Of a stretch of 62,301 nt of DNA, positions 34,028 to 42,976 are shown in pieces. The notes beneath the pieces were generated by a model. It saw nothing but the letters and a program-made list of their open reading frames with translations. It was not told the DNA's origin and searched no databases. The translations under genes were made by a program, and so were the position numbers. Numbering within the stretch: the stretch's first letter is position 1; every line of letters begins with the position of its first letter. This DNA comes from Vicinamibacteria bacterium (lineage in GTDB: Bacteria > Acidobacteriota > Vicinamibacteria > Fen-336 > JAGNNV01), in contig JAIBCN010000041.1 in assembly GCA_019694155.1 (NCBI GenBank), forward strand, positions 1-62,301, written 5' to 3'.

Positions 34028-35497
34028 ATGACCCCGCCTCCTTCCATCTCATCCGACCTCAAGGGACCGACCCTCGGACCGACTTACTTCACCGCTTTCG
34101 GCGTGGATGAGCGGCTGATCCGCGAGGCCCTCTCCGACGCCCTCTCTCAGGGCGGCGAGTACGCCGACCTCTTCTTCCAGCACCGCGTCGCCCACAACTT
34201 CGTCCTCGAGGACGGTTCGGTGAACCGGGCCTTCAAGGGCACTGAACTCGGGGTGGGCGTCCGCGTGGTGAAGGGCGACCAGACGGGCTATGCCTTCACC
34301 GAGGATCTGAGCCTCGAAAGCGTCCGCGAGGCCGCGCGCACCGCCGCCACCATCGCGGAGGGCGCCCGTACCGGCGCGCCGCAGCGATTCCACATGACCA
34401 CGGGCCTGCCCTCGCGCTACGCCACGGCGCGACGGTGGGACAACGTGCGGCCCGAGGACAAGCTGCCCCTTCTCACCGGCCTCAACGATCGCACCTTCTC
34501 GATGAACGACGCGATCCGCAAGGTCAACATCACTTTCGCCGACGAGATGTCGGCGATCCTCATCGCGGATTCCTCCGGCCGTGTCGTCGAAGACATCCAG
34601 CCGATGACGCTCCTTTACCTGAGCTGCGTCGCGGAAAAGAACGGGGAGCGCGAGCAGAACACCTACGGTGTAGCCGCGCGGCAGGACATGTCGTTCTATT
34701 CCAAGGACCGCCTCGATGTCATGGTCCGGGAAGCGGTCGACCGCACCATGATCCTGTTCGACGCGGTGCAGGCCCCCGCGGGCGAGATGCCGGTGGTCCT
34801 CGGCGCGGGCGCTTCGGGAATCCTGCTCCACGAAGCCATCGGCCACGGCATGGAGGCGGACTTCAACCGCAAGGGCACGTCGATCTATGCGGACAAGATC
34901 GGCCGGAAGGTGGCGCAGCCCTTCGTCAATATCGTGGACGAAGGCACCCAGGAGGGCGCCCGGGGGTCGATCAACATCGACGACGAGGGGAACGCGGTAG
35001 GGCGCACCAATCTCGTGGAGAACGGCGTCCTCACCACGTACCTGCACGACACGATTTCCGCGAAGCACTACGGGGTGAAGCCCACGGGCAACGGCCGCCG
35101 CGAGAGCTACCAGTTTGCACCCCTGCCACGCATGCGCTCCACCTACATGCTGCCCGGCCCCCACAAGAAGGAAGAAATCATCGCCTCGGTGAAGAAGGGC
35201 CTGTACTGCTCGAACTTCACCAACGGCCAGGTCCAGATCGGCGCGGGCGACTTCACCTTCTATGTGAAGAACGGCTACCTCATCGAGGACGGCAAGCTCA
35301 CGAAGCCGATCAAGGACGTGAACATCATCGGCAACGGCCCGAAGGTGCTCGAGCAGATCGACATGGTGGCGGACGACCTCACCATCGACCAGGGCGGCTG
35401 GACCTGCGGCAAGGACGGTCAGAGCGTTCCCGTCTCCCAGGGCATTCCCACGGTCCGGGTCGCGTCCATCACGGTCGGCGGACGCAGCGAGCGCTGA
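34028..35497 (+). CDS. tldD: TldD-family metalloprotease
   Basis: TldD subunit of the TldD/TldE heterodimeric zinc protease, 489 residues, which digests unfolded peptides and in some bacteria matures or degrades modified peptides. The zinc motif HEAIGHGME (His near 269 and 273) is present, and VLGAGASGILLHEA is a family signature. A ~30-residue N-terminal lead precedes the conserved region. Immediately downstream of the lyase (6 bp) and 10 bp before pmbA/tldE. Likely cytosolic. Confidence 0.93.
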   Translation: MTPPPSISSDLKGPTLGPTYFTAFGVDERLIREALSDALSQGGEYADLFFQHRVAHNFVLEDGSVNRAFKGTELGVGVRVVKGDQTGYAFTEDLSLESVREAARTAATIAEGARTGAPQRFHMTTGLPSRYATARRWDNVRPEDKLPLLTGLNDRTFSMNDAIRKVNITFADEMSAILIADSSGRVVEDIQPMTLLYLSCVAEKNGEREQNTYGVAARQDMSFYSKDRLDVMVREAVDRTMILFDAVQAPAGEMPVVLGAGASGILLHEAIGHGMEADFNRKGTSIYADKIGRKVAQPFVNIVDEGTQEGARGSINIDDEGNAVGRTNLVENGVLTTYLHDTISAKHYGVKPTGNGRRESYQFAPLPRMRSTYMLPGPHKKEEIIASVKKGLYCSNFTNGQVQIGAGDFTFYVKNGYLIEDGKLTKPIKDVNIIGNGPKVLEQIDMVADDLTIDQGGWTCGKDGQSVPVSQGIPTVRVASITVGGRSER

Positions 35498-35507
35498 GGG
35501 AGGAGCC

Positions 35508-36851
35508 ATGACCGCCCGCGAAGCCGTTCCCGAGGAATTCCGGTCCATCGCCCACGACGCGGTGGACGCCGCCTTGAAGGCGGGCGCCCAGAGCGTGGCC
35601 GCGCGCATCGCCAAGGTCCGCGAAGTGGGCGTGCAGTGGCGTGACGGACAGATCGAGCAGGTCACCGAATCCACCACCCGCGGCCTCGGCCTGAGCCTCT
35701 ACGTGGACGGTCGCTTCGCGTCGGTGAGTACCTCGGACCTGAGAAGCGAGGCCATTCAACCGTTCATCGCGGACGCGGTGGCCATGACCCGGACGCTGTC
35801 GGAAGACCCCTTCCGCGCTCTTCCCGATCCCACGCTCTACGCCGATCGTCCGACGCTCGACCTCGAGTTCGCCGATCCCGCCTATGGCGCCATGACCGCG
35901 GCCCGCCGCCGCGATCTCGCTCGGGCCATCGAAGACGCGGCGCGCAGCGTGGCGAAGGCCGATCGCATCCTTTCTGTGACGACATCGGTGAGCGATTCGC
36001 GGTCCGAGATGTTCCGAGTGACCTCGAACGGCTTCGAGGGGGAGCGCATCGACACCTCGTTCTGGCTGTCCGGAAGCGTCACCGTGCAGGACGACGATGG
36101 CCGGCGGCCGGAGGAGGGCGATACCTCGGGAGGCCGCTTCATCAGCGATCTCGGTGATCCTTTGCCCGTCGGCCGGTCGTCGGCGGAGCGTGCGCTCGCG
36201 CGGCTCGGCGCGGGCAAGGTCGCATCCGGGGTCATGACCCTGGTCCTCGACAATCGCGCGGGCGGCCGTTTCGTAGGGGCTCTGCTCTCGCCGCTCGCCG
36301 CCTCAGCGATCCAGCAACGACGCTCCTTTCTCGAGGGCCGGGCCGGGCAAGTGATCGGCAGCCCGCTGTTGAGCGTCGCGGACGAGCCTCTGATTCCGCG
36401 GGGCTTCGGATCGAGGCATTTCGACGGCGAGGGCCTGTCCGCGCGGCGGCTTCCGCTCTTCGAAGCCGGCGTGTTGAAGAACTTCTACGTCGACACGTAC
36501 TACGGCAAGAAGCTGAGGATGCCGCCCACCACGGGGAGCACATCGAACCTCGACTGGGGCCTCGGGACGAAGTCGCAGGCCGAGCTGATCGCTGAGGCAG
36601 GTGAAGGCGTCTTCGTGACCGGATTTCTGGGCGGAAACTCGAACGGCACCACGGGCGATTACTCTCTCGGCATCCAGGGCTTCATGATCCGCAAGGGAAC
36701 GCTCGCCGAGCCGGTGGCCGAGATGAACATCTCCGGAACTCAGCTCGATCTGTGGAAGCGACTCGTCGGGGTCGGCAACGATCCCTACGAGTACTCGTCG
36801 ATGCGCACCCCCACCCTCGTGTTCGAGGGCGTGTCGTTCGCCGGAGTCTGA
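35508..36851 (+). CDS. tldE: TldE/PmbA-family protein, partner of TldD
   Basis: Second subunit of the TldD/TldE protease, 447 residues, lacking the HExxxH motif, as expected for the non-catalytic partner. Family features include an LDNRAGGRFVGALLSPL segment and GGNSNGTTGDYS near the C-terminus. A strong GGAGG ribosome site lies just before the ATG at 35508. Its stop is followed by a GC-rich 7-bp hairpin at 36861-36877 that may end the transcript. Confidence 0.92.
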   Translation: MTAREAVPEEFRSIAHDAVDAALKAGAQSVAARIAKVREVGVQWRDGQIEQVTESTTRGLGLSLYVDGRFASVSTSDLRSEAIQPFIADAVAMTRTLSEDPFRALPDPTLYADRPTLDLEFADPAYGAMTAARRRDLARAIEDAARSVAKADRILSVTTSVSDSRSEMFRVTSNGFEGERIDTSFWLSGSVTVQDDDGRRPEEGDTSGGRFISDLGDPLPVGRSSAERALARLGAGKVASGVMTLVLDNRAGGRFVGALLSPLAASAIQQRRSFLEGRAGQVIGSPLLSVADEPLIPRGFGSRHFDGEGLSARRLPLFEAGVLKNFYVDTYYGKKLRMPPTTGSTSNLDWGLGTKSQAELIAEAGEGVFVTGFLGGNSNGTTGDYSLGIQGFMIRKGTLAEPVAEMNISGTQLDLWKRLVGVGNDPYEYSSMRTPTLVFEGVSFAGV

Positions 36852-36860
36852 TCCGCCCGT

Positions 36861-36877
36861 CCGACCCTCGGGGTCGG
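36861..36877 (+). terminator. Possible terminator hairpin after tldE
   Basis: CCGACCC-TCG-GGGTCGG is a perfect 7-bp stem 9 bp after the tldE stop. No strong T-tract follows, so function as terminator is uncertain. Confidence 0.4.
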
Positions 36878-37011
36878 CGCTTGCCGGATCGGGCCGACGC
36901 TGCAAGAATGAATCCGATTTCCGTTCCTCGGGCTTTTATCTCTTCCTTTCGCCGTCCCCGAGGCGTCCCCTTTCATTCGACGTTCCCTTTCCATTCAGGA
37001 GACATTCATCC

Positions 37012-37506
37012 ATGCATTCACGCCGAATTTTCGGAAGCGCCATCCTTCTCAGTCTCGCCGCCCTGGGCCTAACCGCCTGCAGCAGCGACCCCCAGGAGAG
37101 GTACGTCGCCGAATTACGCTCCTCCAACGAGGTCCCGGCCAACAACTCGGCCGCCGTGGGACGGGTCGTGCTTCTGGTCAGCCGTGACGCCTCCTACGCC
37201 GAGTACTCGGTCGAGCAGAGCGGCCTTTCCGGAGGCATCCGGGGAGGTCACTTCCACCGCGCCGCCGCAGGCGCCAACGGGCCGATCGTTTTGAGCTTCT
37301 TCTTCGACTCCACCACGGGCGCGGCCATCAACACGCCGACTCCCGGCACCACCGACCTCGAACTTCAAGGGTCGATCGGGCGGACCATCAACAAGACGCA
37401 GCTCGATGCGATCCTCGCCGACCTTCGCGCGGGGAATCTCTACGCGAACATCCACACGCCGCAGTTCACCGGCGGCGAGATCCGCGGGCAGCTCATCAAG
37501 CAATAG
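37012..37506 (+). CDS. CHRD-domain lipoprotein
   Basis: Lipoprotein of 164 residues. A signal peptide with an LTAC lipobox puts the lipidated Cys at 23. The mature part is a CHRD domain (ELRSSNEVPANNSAAVGRV, then GGHFHRAAAG, then IHTPQFTGGEIRGQL), a beta-sandwich found in chordin and many bacterial surface proteins. Function unknown; probably located in the outer membrane or periplasm. It has its own strong terminator, so it is likely monocistronic. No promoter was found by eye. Confidence 0.9.
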   Translation: MHSRRIFGSAILLSLAALGLTACSSDPQERYVAELRSSNEVPANNSAAVGRVVLLVSRDASYAEYSVEQSGLSGGIRGGHFHRAAAGANGPIVLSFFFDSTTGAAINTPTPGTTDLELQGSIGRTINKTQLDAILADLRAGNLYANIHTPQFTGGEIRGQLIKQ

Positions 37507-37520
37507 CCGCCCCCGTCCCC

Positions 37521-37550
37521 GGGCCCGCGCTCCGGCGCGGGCCCTTTTTT
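37521..37550 (+). terminator. Strong Rho-independent terminator after CHRD gene
   Basis: A perfect 10-bp GC stem (37521-37530 with 37535-37544, TCCG loop) followed by six T residues (37545-37550). It lies 14 bp past the CHRD stop; the next gene, on the other strand, ends at 37569. Confidence 0.93.
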
Positions 37551-37568
37551 CGTTCGAGCGACGACCAG

Positions 37569-38834
37569 CTACCGCGCCTTCGGCTGGGCCAGCATGAGCC
37601 CATGGCCCGCGATCATGGCCACCACGATGATCCCGGCCTGCGCGAAGCTTCTGGAGGACAGCATGTAGAAGCAGAAGGCGAGGGCGAGGATGGACACGGG
37701 CAGCGCGAAAGGAACCTGGAACTGGGCCGGGCCCTTCGTCCGGCGAAAGACCCACAGCGAGACGCAGACCATCGCGTAGACGATGAGTCTCACGATCGCG
37801 GAAAGAACGGCGTTTCCTTCGAACGTTCCGAGGATGGCAAGGGCGCCGGCCACGATCGAAAAGGAAACGATGGAGACGTGCGGGGTCAGGAAGCGCGGAT
37901 GAACCTTCGCGAATGCCGCCGGCAGTTCGCCTCGCTCCGCCATCGAAAAGAGGAGGCGGGGCGACTGGAGACCGTTTCCCGTGGCCCAGCCCCAGACGGA
38001 GATCATCGCCGCGAAGGATGCGAAGGTGACCCCCATCGGTCCCCAAAGCACGGAAAAAGCCGCCGCGATCGGAGCCTTCTCCTGCTGAAGGCTCGGAACG
38101 AGGCCGATCGTCACGTACTGGACCGAGACATAGACGCTGGCGATGATCCCGAGGGCCACGAGCAGCGCGAAAGCGGAGTCCTTGCGCGCGTCCTTCGCCT
38201 CGCCCGCGGACATCAAGGGAGCCTCGAAACCGCCGAACGCGAAGATGAGCAACAGCACCGCCTGCGTCCATTGGGGAGCGGCCACCGTCTGGGTTTCGAG
38301 AGCCGCGGCCGAGACCTGGGGCAGACCGAGCAGCACCAGGAGGGCGAGGGGCAGGAGCTTCGCGATGGTGAACACGTCTACGGCCCAGGAGGCCTGCTTG
38401 ACGCCAATCAGGTTGATGACGGTTATAACCAGGAGAACGCCGACGATCACCACGGACCGCCCGGCTCCGGCCCCCGCGACGGGCAGGATCTGCGAAAGGT
38501 AGCTCGCGAACACGTTCAGGTTCGCCGCGGCGGAGAGCAGCCGGGTCCAGAGCGTAAGCCAGCCGGCCTGAAAGCCGACGTGTTTCCCAAAGGCCTCGCG
38601 CGCGTAGAGGTAGGCGCCCCCGCTCTCCTCGAAGCGGCTCGCCACCTCGGCGAAGCACAAGACGATGGTCAGGACGGCGAGGGCCGCGATCAGATGCGCG
38701 AGGGGGCTTTTCGCCCCGGTGAGCGCGGCAATCTGGGCGGGCATGCCGAAAATGGCGCTCCCGATGACTCCGTTGACGATGGCGAGCGTCAGGTCTGCGC
38801 GCGAAATGGCTCGGACGGGGCGGGGCGCGCTCAT
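37569..38834 (-). CDS. APC-superfamily amino acid permease
   Basis: Inner-membrane amino acid carrier of 421 residues, about 12 helices. Typical APC features: GVIGSAIFGMPAQIA near residue 20 and RFEESGGAYLYAREAFG. The ATG at 38834 begins MSAPRPVR; 51 upstream codons to 38987 are open but overlap the divergent gene region and look non-coding. It is convergent with the CHRD gene across a terminator. The substrate is not identifiable. Divergent from the secreted-protein gene at 38932 (97 bp gap). Confidence 0.85.
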   Translation of the reverse strand: MSAPRPVRAISRADLTLAIVNGVIGSAIFGMPAQIAALTGAKSPLAHLIAALAVLTIVLCFAEVASRFEESGGAYLYAREAFGKHVGFQAGWLTLWTRLLSAAANLNVFASYLSQILPVAGAGAGRSVVIVGVLLVITVINLIGVKQASWAVDVFTIAKLLPLALLVLLGLPQVSAAALETQTVAAPQWTQAVLLLIFAFGGFEAPLMSAGEAKDARKDSAFALLVALGIIASVYVSVQYVTIGLVPSLQQEKAPIAAAFSVLWGPMGVTFASFAAMISVWGWATGNGLQSPRLLFSMAERGELPAAFAKVHPRFLTPHVSIVSFSIVAGALAILGTFEGNAVLSAIVRLIVYAMVCVSLWVFRRTKGPAQFQVPFALPVSILALAFCFYMLSSRSFAQAGIIVVAMIAGHGLMLAQPKAR

Positions 38835-38931
38835 CCGGCCATGATAGCCAATGTGCCCGCGGCCGAAGACCGGATCTTCGTCCGGGCGTCTAAACTCCGG
38901 GAAGGGGCGGAGTTCAACGGAGAATCCAGAC

Positions 38932-39456
38932 ATGCGTCCACTTTTCATTCTCGGCCTCGCGAGCGTCCTGCTGGCGCCCCCTTCCACCCTCGCTCAGGAT
39001 GAGCTGGCTTCGGTCGCCACTCTGCAGCTCGCCGATGGAACCTCTGTCGCTCTCGTCCAGTGGAAGCTGACCTACGAGTTCGTGAGCTGGAGGGCGAAGG
39101 AGCACGTCAGCACCGCGAAGCCGCAGGTCCGGGAAAACTCCCAGCTGGTTCTCGGAAAGAAGACCTACCCGGTGAAGGGCGACAGCCTCAGCCTCAAGCA
39201 CCTCGAGGCGGACGACACCGTCCGCGTCCTCTCGATCAACCTCAAGAAGGTGGGCGAGCTCAAGGTCGAGAATCCTGCGCGCGAAGTCCTCGCTCCGGAT
39301 CTCGAGAAGGACCGCATCTACCAGCCGCGAAGTCTCGACATTTCGGGAAAGACCCTGTCGGGGATCGAGCGCAGCTTCTGCATCGTGTCGTTCTCGGCCC
39401 TGGTCGAATGCGGCGGCACGAAGACCACCCGCGTGGTCAAGATCGACTTCAACTAG
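38932..39456 (+). CDS. Secreted hypothetical protein
   Basis: Exported protein of 174 residues. Residues 1-22 are a signal peptide (MRPLFILGLASVLL, cleaved after LAQ). The mature part is mainly beta (VATLQLADGTSVALVQWKL, then VRVLSINLKKVGELKV) and has two Cys near the C-terminus (FCIVSF, VECGG) that could form a disulphide. No family recognised. The ATG is preceded by GGAGAAT. It is followed 3 bp later by the LysW-like gene. Confidence 0.75.
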   Translation: MRPLFILGLASVLLAPPSTLAQDELASVATLQLADGTSVALVQWKLTYEFVSWRAKEHVSTAKPQVRENSQLVLGKKTYPVKGDSLSLKHLEADDTVRVLSINLKKVGELKVENPAREVLAPDLEKDRIYQPRSLDISGKTLSGIERSFCIVSFSALVECGGTKTTRVVKIDFN

Positions 39457-39459
39457 AGG

Positions 39460-39657
39460 ATGGCCCCGCCCCCGGCCCGGGACGCCGTGCGCGAGGCGCC
39501 TTGCCCCGTCTGCCGGCATTCGATCACCATTGCCGACTTCGATGTCGACCGGGGCGAGATCTTTGCCTGTTCCGCCTGCGGAGTCGAGCTGGAGCTTCTC
39601 GGGTTCGACCCCTTGCGGCTGGCCGCCGCGGCGCCGGTGGAAGATGAAGATGCCTAG
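39460..39657 (+). CDS. LysW/ArgW-like zinc-ribbon protein with altered C-terminus
   Basis: A 65-residue protein whose core matches LysW, the amino-group carrier of lysine/arginine synthesis: CPVC (Cys15, Cys18), FDVDRGE, CSAC (Cys37, Cys40), then GVELELLGFDPLRL. Genuine LysW ends with a Glu, typically EDWGE, which carries the substrate through its side chain. Here the tail is APVEDEDA, so the terminal Glu and Trp are absent and the chain ends in Ala. No lysX, lysZ or lysY is in the window. It might be a carrier with a different chemistry, or simply a zinc ribbon that lost the carrier role. ATG is three bases after the previous stop. Confidence 0.7.
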   Translation: MAPPPARDAVREAPCPVCRHSITIADFDVDRGEIFACSACGVELELLGFDPLRLAAAAPVEDEDA

Positions 39658-39762
39658 GCCGGTTCTGCGCGGAGCGAGGGTATGATCGCGGCTGATTTTC
39701 AGAAATCGCTTTCCACCGGAAACCCGCGCCCCTTCCGGCAGGCGGTCTCTTAAGGAGGCGTG

Positions 39763-39939
39763 ATGTTTGGTCTCGGTGTTCAGGAACTCCTTCTCATTCT
39801 CGTCATACTCGTTTTCATTTTCGGCACGAGTCGGATCGCCGACTTGGGCAAAGGCATGGGCGAAGGCATTCGCAACTTCAAGAAGGCCATGAAGGACGAC
39901 GCTCCTTCCGGGCCCGGTTCCAACGAGGAGAAGAAGTAA
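39763..39939 (+). CDS. tatA: Sec-independent (Tat) translocase subunit TatA
   Basis: A 58-residue TatA/TatE-type component that forms the twin-arginine protein channel. Short periplasmic start, one transmembrane helix ([13 protein letters not shown], residues 9-21), a Gly-Thr hinge, an amphipathic helix ([20 protein letters not shown]) and a charged tail ending NEEKK. A strong ribosome site, AAGGAGG at 39752-39758, is four bases before the ATG. Its stop overlaps the Pal start by one base (TAATG). No tatB or tatC is in the window. The gap upstream (39658-39762) may hold a promoter; a TATGAT at 39681 lacks a good -35. Confidence 0.9.
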   Translation: MFGLGVQELLLILVILVFIFGTSRIADLGKGMGEGIRNFKKAMKDDAPSGPGSNEEKK

Positions 39940-40514
39940 TGAGACTGAATCACAAACTCGCAGTCCTGGCCGCCCTCGTCCTCGCCGGCGCGGCCTGCCA
40001 CAAGGAAAAGCCGGTGGTCCCGCCCTTCGTCCCGAAGGCGACGCCGACCCCCGCCGTGGTGCCCGCGAATCCGACGCCAGCACCCACACCGCGCGACGTC
40101 CCCATCCCCGAGAAGGACCGGCGCACGATCCTGCTGGGAACGCCGATCGACGAACTGGACAAGATGGGCCTGCTCGGCGACGTCTATTTCGACTTCGACA
40201 AGGCCGACCTGCGCGAGAACGACCGGGGGACGCTCACCCGCAACGGTGAAACCCTCAAGGAACTCGACTTCCTGATCGTCACCATCGAAGGCCACGCCGA
40301 CGAGCGAGGCACCATCGAGTACAACCTGGCGCTATCCGACCGGCGGGCCCGGCTCGCCTACGACTACCTGATCAGCATCGGGATCGCTCCCAACCGCATC
40401 AAGGCCGTGGCCTATGGGAAGGAGATTCCCGTGTGCAGCGAGTCCAACGAGGATTGCTGGCAGCGCAACCGGCGCGCCCACTTCGCCATCACCGGCAAGA
40501 CGGCCGCGAGATAA
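39939..40514 (+). CDS. pal: Peptidoglycan-associated lipoprotein (OmpA-like)
   Basis: Lipoprotein of 191 residues anchored in the outer membrane, binding peptidoglycan. The lipobox is LAGAAC with Cys20. A Pro/Thr-rich spacer (about 25-60) leads to an OmpA-like domain (about 75-190) with VYFDFDKADLREND, the peptidoglycan-binding IEGHADERGT, and NLALSDRRA. Its own Cys pair (VCSESNEDC) is unusual. It works in the Tol-Pal system; tolB, tolA, tolQ and tolR are not here. Overlaps tatA by one base. The kinase gene starts 43 bp downstream. Confidence 0.9.
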   Translation: MRLNHKLAVLAALVLAGAACHKEKPVVPPFVPKATPTPAVVPANPTPAPTPRDVPIPEKDRRTILLGTPIDELDKMGLLGDVYFDFDKADLRENDRGTLTRNGETLKELDFLIVTIEGHADERGTIEYNLALSDRRARLAYDYLISIGIAPNRIKAVAYGKEIPVCSESNEDCWQRNRRAHFAITGKTAAR

Positions 40515-40557
40515 CCCCGGGCGCCTTGAGAGTTCAGAAGACAAGGAACAAGACGCA

Positions 40558-42924
40558 GTGAGTGGAGAACCAGCTCTCAAGGAACTGACCGGCCGTATCG
40601 GCAAGTACGACATCGTCAAGCCGCTCGGCAAGGGCGCCATGGGCATCGTGTACCTGGCCAAGGACTCGATGCTCGACCGCGAGGTGGCCCTCAAGGTGAT
40701 GGTGTCGAACATCGCCGACGACCCCGACCTGAAGATGCGCTTCGAGCGCGAGGCGAAGGCGGTGGCCAAGCTGTCGCATCCGAACGTGGTCAACGTCTTC
40801 GACCTCGGCTACCACACCGACGGCTCGCCCTACATGGCGATGGAGCTGCTCCGCGGCGACGATCTCCAGAAGACCATGCGCCAGGGGGCGATGCCCCTCG
40901 ACCGCAAGGTCTCGATCATCGTGCAGGTCCTGGTCGGCCTCGCCCACGCCCACCAGGCGGGCGTCGTCCATCGCGACATCAAGCCCGCCAACATCTTCAT
41001 CGGCAACGACGGCTCCGTGAAGATCATGGACTTCGGTGTCGCCCGGCTCACCACCGCGTCGGTGACGGGCACGGGCGCCATCGTGGGCACCGCCGACTAC
41101 ATGTCGCCCGAACAGGTGAAGGGCGCCCGGGTGGATGGCCGCTCCGACCTCTTCAGCGTCGGCTGCATGTTCTACGAGATGCTCACGGGCAAGCGGCCCT
41201 TCCACGCCGAAAACCTCATGGCGATCTTCTTCAAGATCACCCATGACGAGCCGAACTGGAGCACCGTCCCCTCGGGGCCCGAGTACGACGCCCTCACCCC
41301 CATTCTGGCGAAGGCCCTCGCCAAGGATCTCAGCCAGCGCTATGAGAACGCCACCCAGTTCGCTCTGGCCCTGCGCGATTACCTCGCGACATACGGCACC
41401 TCGGCCTCCGCGGCAAACCGGGCGCTCGAGGATCTCGTCGATCTGAACGCCCCCACGGGCACGCCCGCCCCGCTCGAGGACCTCCTCGACGGTCCCGACA
41501 ACGACGGCACTGTCGATCTCTCGAGGGGCGCCGCCGCCACGAGGGTGGGCGCCGCCGCCACGCTCGCGGGCACGAGGACGGGCGCCACCCCGACCCTTTC
41601 CGGCACCAAGGCCGGGGCCACCCGCGTCGGAGCCACCCGGGTCCAGACGCCGCCCTTGAAGACCGCGCCGCCGGCTCGGGTCGAGCCGAAGGTGGTCGCG
41701 GAACCGCCGAAGTCGAACACCGGCGTCATCGCCGCCGGCTTCGTGGGGTTGATCATTACTCTGGGCGGCGGCGTCTATTTCATCGCCACCAAGCTGGAGA
41801 GCAACAAGCAGCCCCCGGTCACCGAACCCAGCGCAACCCCGGCCGTGGCCCAGACACCCTCGGTGCCCGCGCCCACGCCGGTCGTGGTCGCCACCGCGGC
41901 GCCGCCGCCGACTTTCGCCGAGCCCGCGGGCGGCAAGGCCTCGAGCATCATCAAAGCGGCGAGCGACGCCTTTGGTCGCGGCGACTACGACAAGGCGATT
42001 CAGAAAGCGCAGGAAGCTCTCCGCGAAGATCCCAGCAGTTCCGCGGGGACGAAGATCCTGGAGCAGGCTCGGAACGGGAAGGATGCCCGCGGCCGCCTCG
42101 GCGCCGCCCGCACCGCTCTCGCGGCCAAGGACTTTGCCCGCGCCCGCTCCATCGCCCAGGAGGCGAGCGCCAAGGCTTCGTGGGACGCGGAAGTCACGGA
42201 AGTGCTGAACGACATCTCGAAGGCGGAGGCCGCGGAGCAGGCTCTCGCCGTCAACGCCGCCCAGGCCAAGGCCCTCCAGGAGAAGCAGGCGCGCGAGGCT
42301 GAAGTCAACACGCTGCTCTCCAAGGCCACGGCCGCGTTCGGTTCTGACAAATTCGATGAAGCCATCAGCCTCTATGACGAAGTGCTGAAGCTCGATCCTG
42401 GGAACGGCCCGGCGCAGAGCGGCAAGATCGGCGCCACGGCCGGGAAGAAAGCGGCTTCCGCCGCGGCCGCGCCCGCTCCTCCCTCGGCGCCCTCGGGGAG
42501 AACCTTCGCCGTTGGCCGCACCGACAAGAAAGCCGGTGGTCCTTCGGGGCTGGGCGCCGCCGGCTTTGGAGAAGCGGCCGGCGTCAAGTCCGCCACCCAG
42601 GCCGCCGATATGCCGGGCAGCATCAGCTTCGAGCTTCAGCCGAAGAGCCCCCGCCCCGGCGACAACTACAAGGTGATCGTGAAGTTCACGAACGAAGGCA
42701 GCGCGCCCATAGCGCTCAACGGTCTCACCGTCCGCATGAGCGTCAACGGCAAGGGTACGGGGGCAGCCCAGCCGCTCGCCGTCTCCAGCGTGGCTCCGGG
42801 CGACACCGCCATCATCTACTCCGCGAACGATGTCTGGAGCGACTCCATCACGGAGTGGGCCTATACCGCCACCGTGTCGGGCCCCAAGGGCGAAACCTAC
42901 CGGAACACCGTCACCTGGAAGTAG
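40558..42924 (+). CDS. Membrane-anchored Ser/Thr protein kinase with TPR-like and C-terminal domains
   Basis: Hanks-type kinase of 788 residues. Kinase domain about 15-285: GKGAMG loop, Lys46, HRD at 138-140, DFG at 158-160, YMSPEQV; all catalytic residues are intact. A low-complexity region of TRVGAAAT-like repeats follows, then one transmembrane helix (about 387-412), a Pro-rich linker, helical repeats resembling TPRs (about 475-620), and a C-terminal beta-sandwich (about 687-788) with conserved FELQPKSPRPGDNY. The GTG start at 40558 follows AAGGAA. The last domain is probably periplasmic and could sense an envelope signal. Confidence 0.88.
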   Translation: MSGEPALKELTGRIGKYDIVKPLGKGAMGIVYLAKDSMLDREVALKVMVSNIADDPDLKMRFEREAKAVAKLSHPNVVNVFDLGYHTDGSPYMAMELLRGDDLQKTMRQGAMPLDRKVSIIVQVLVGLAHAHQAGVVHRDIKPANIFIGNDGSVKIMDFGVARLTTASVTGTGAIVGTADYMSPEQVKGARVDGRSDLFSVGCMFYEMLTGKRPFHAENLMAIFFKITHDEPNWSTVPSGPEYDALTPILAKALAKDLSQRYENATQFALALRDYLATYGTSASAANRALEDLVDLNAPTGTPAPLEDLLDGPDNDGTVDLSRGAAATRVGAAATLAGTRTGATPTLSGTKAGATRVGATRVQTPPLKTAPPARVEPKVVAEPPKSNTGVIAAGFVGLIITLGGGVYFIATKLESNKQPPVTEPSATPAVAQTPSVPAPTPVVVATAAPPPTFAEPAGGKASSIIKAASDAFGRGDYDKAIQKAQEALREDPSSSAGTKILEQARNGKDARGRLGAARTALAAKDFARARSIAQEASAKASWDAEVTEVLNDISKAEAAEQALAVNAAQAKALQEKQAREAEVNTLLSKATAAFGSDKFDEAISLYDEVLKLDPGNGPAQSGKIGATAGKKAASAAAAPAPPSAPSGRTFAVGRTDKKAGGPSGLGAAGFGEAAGVKSATQAADMPGSISFELQPKSPRPGDNYKVIVKFTNEGSAPIALNGLTVRMSVNGKGTGAAQPLAVSSVAPGDTAIIYSANDVWSDSITEWAYTATVSGPKGETYRNTVTWK

Positions 42925-42976
42925 GCGGCGCCGACCCCTCTGGCGAGGGCGGCTGGGTTGGCAGTAGGATCACGGC

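Noticed and set aside
34049..35677. 542-codon frame antisense to tldD/tldE
   Set aside because: Shadow of tldD; no recognisable domain, whereas tldD has its HExxxH motif intact.
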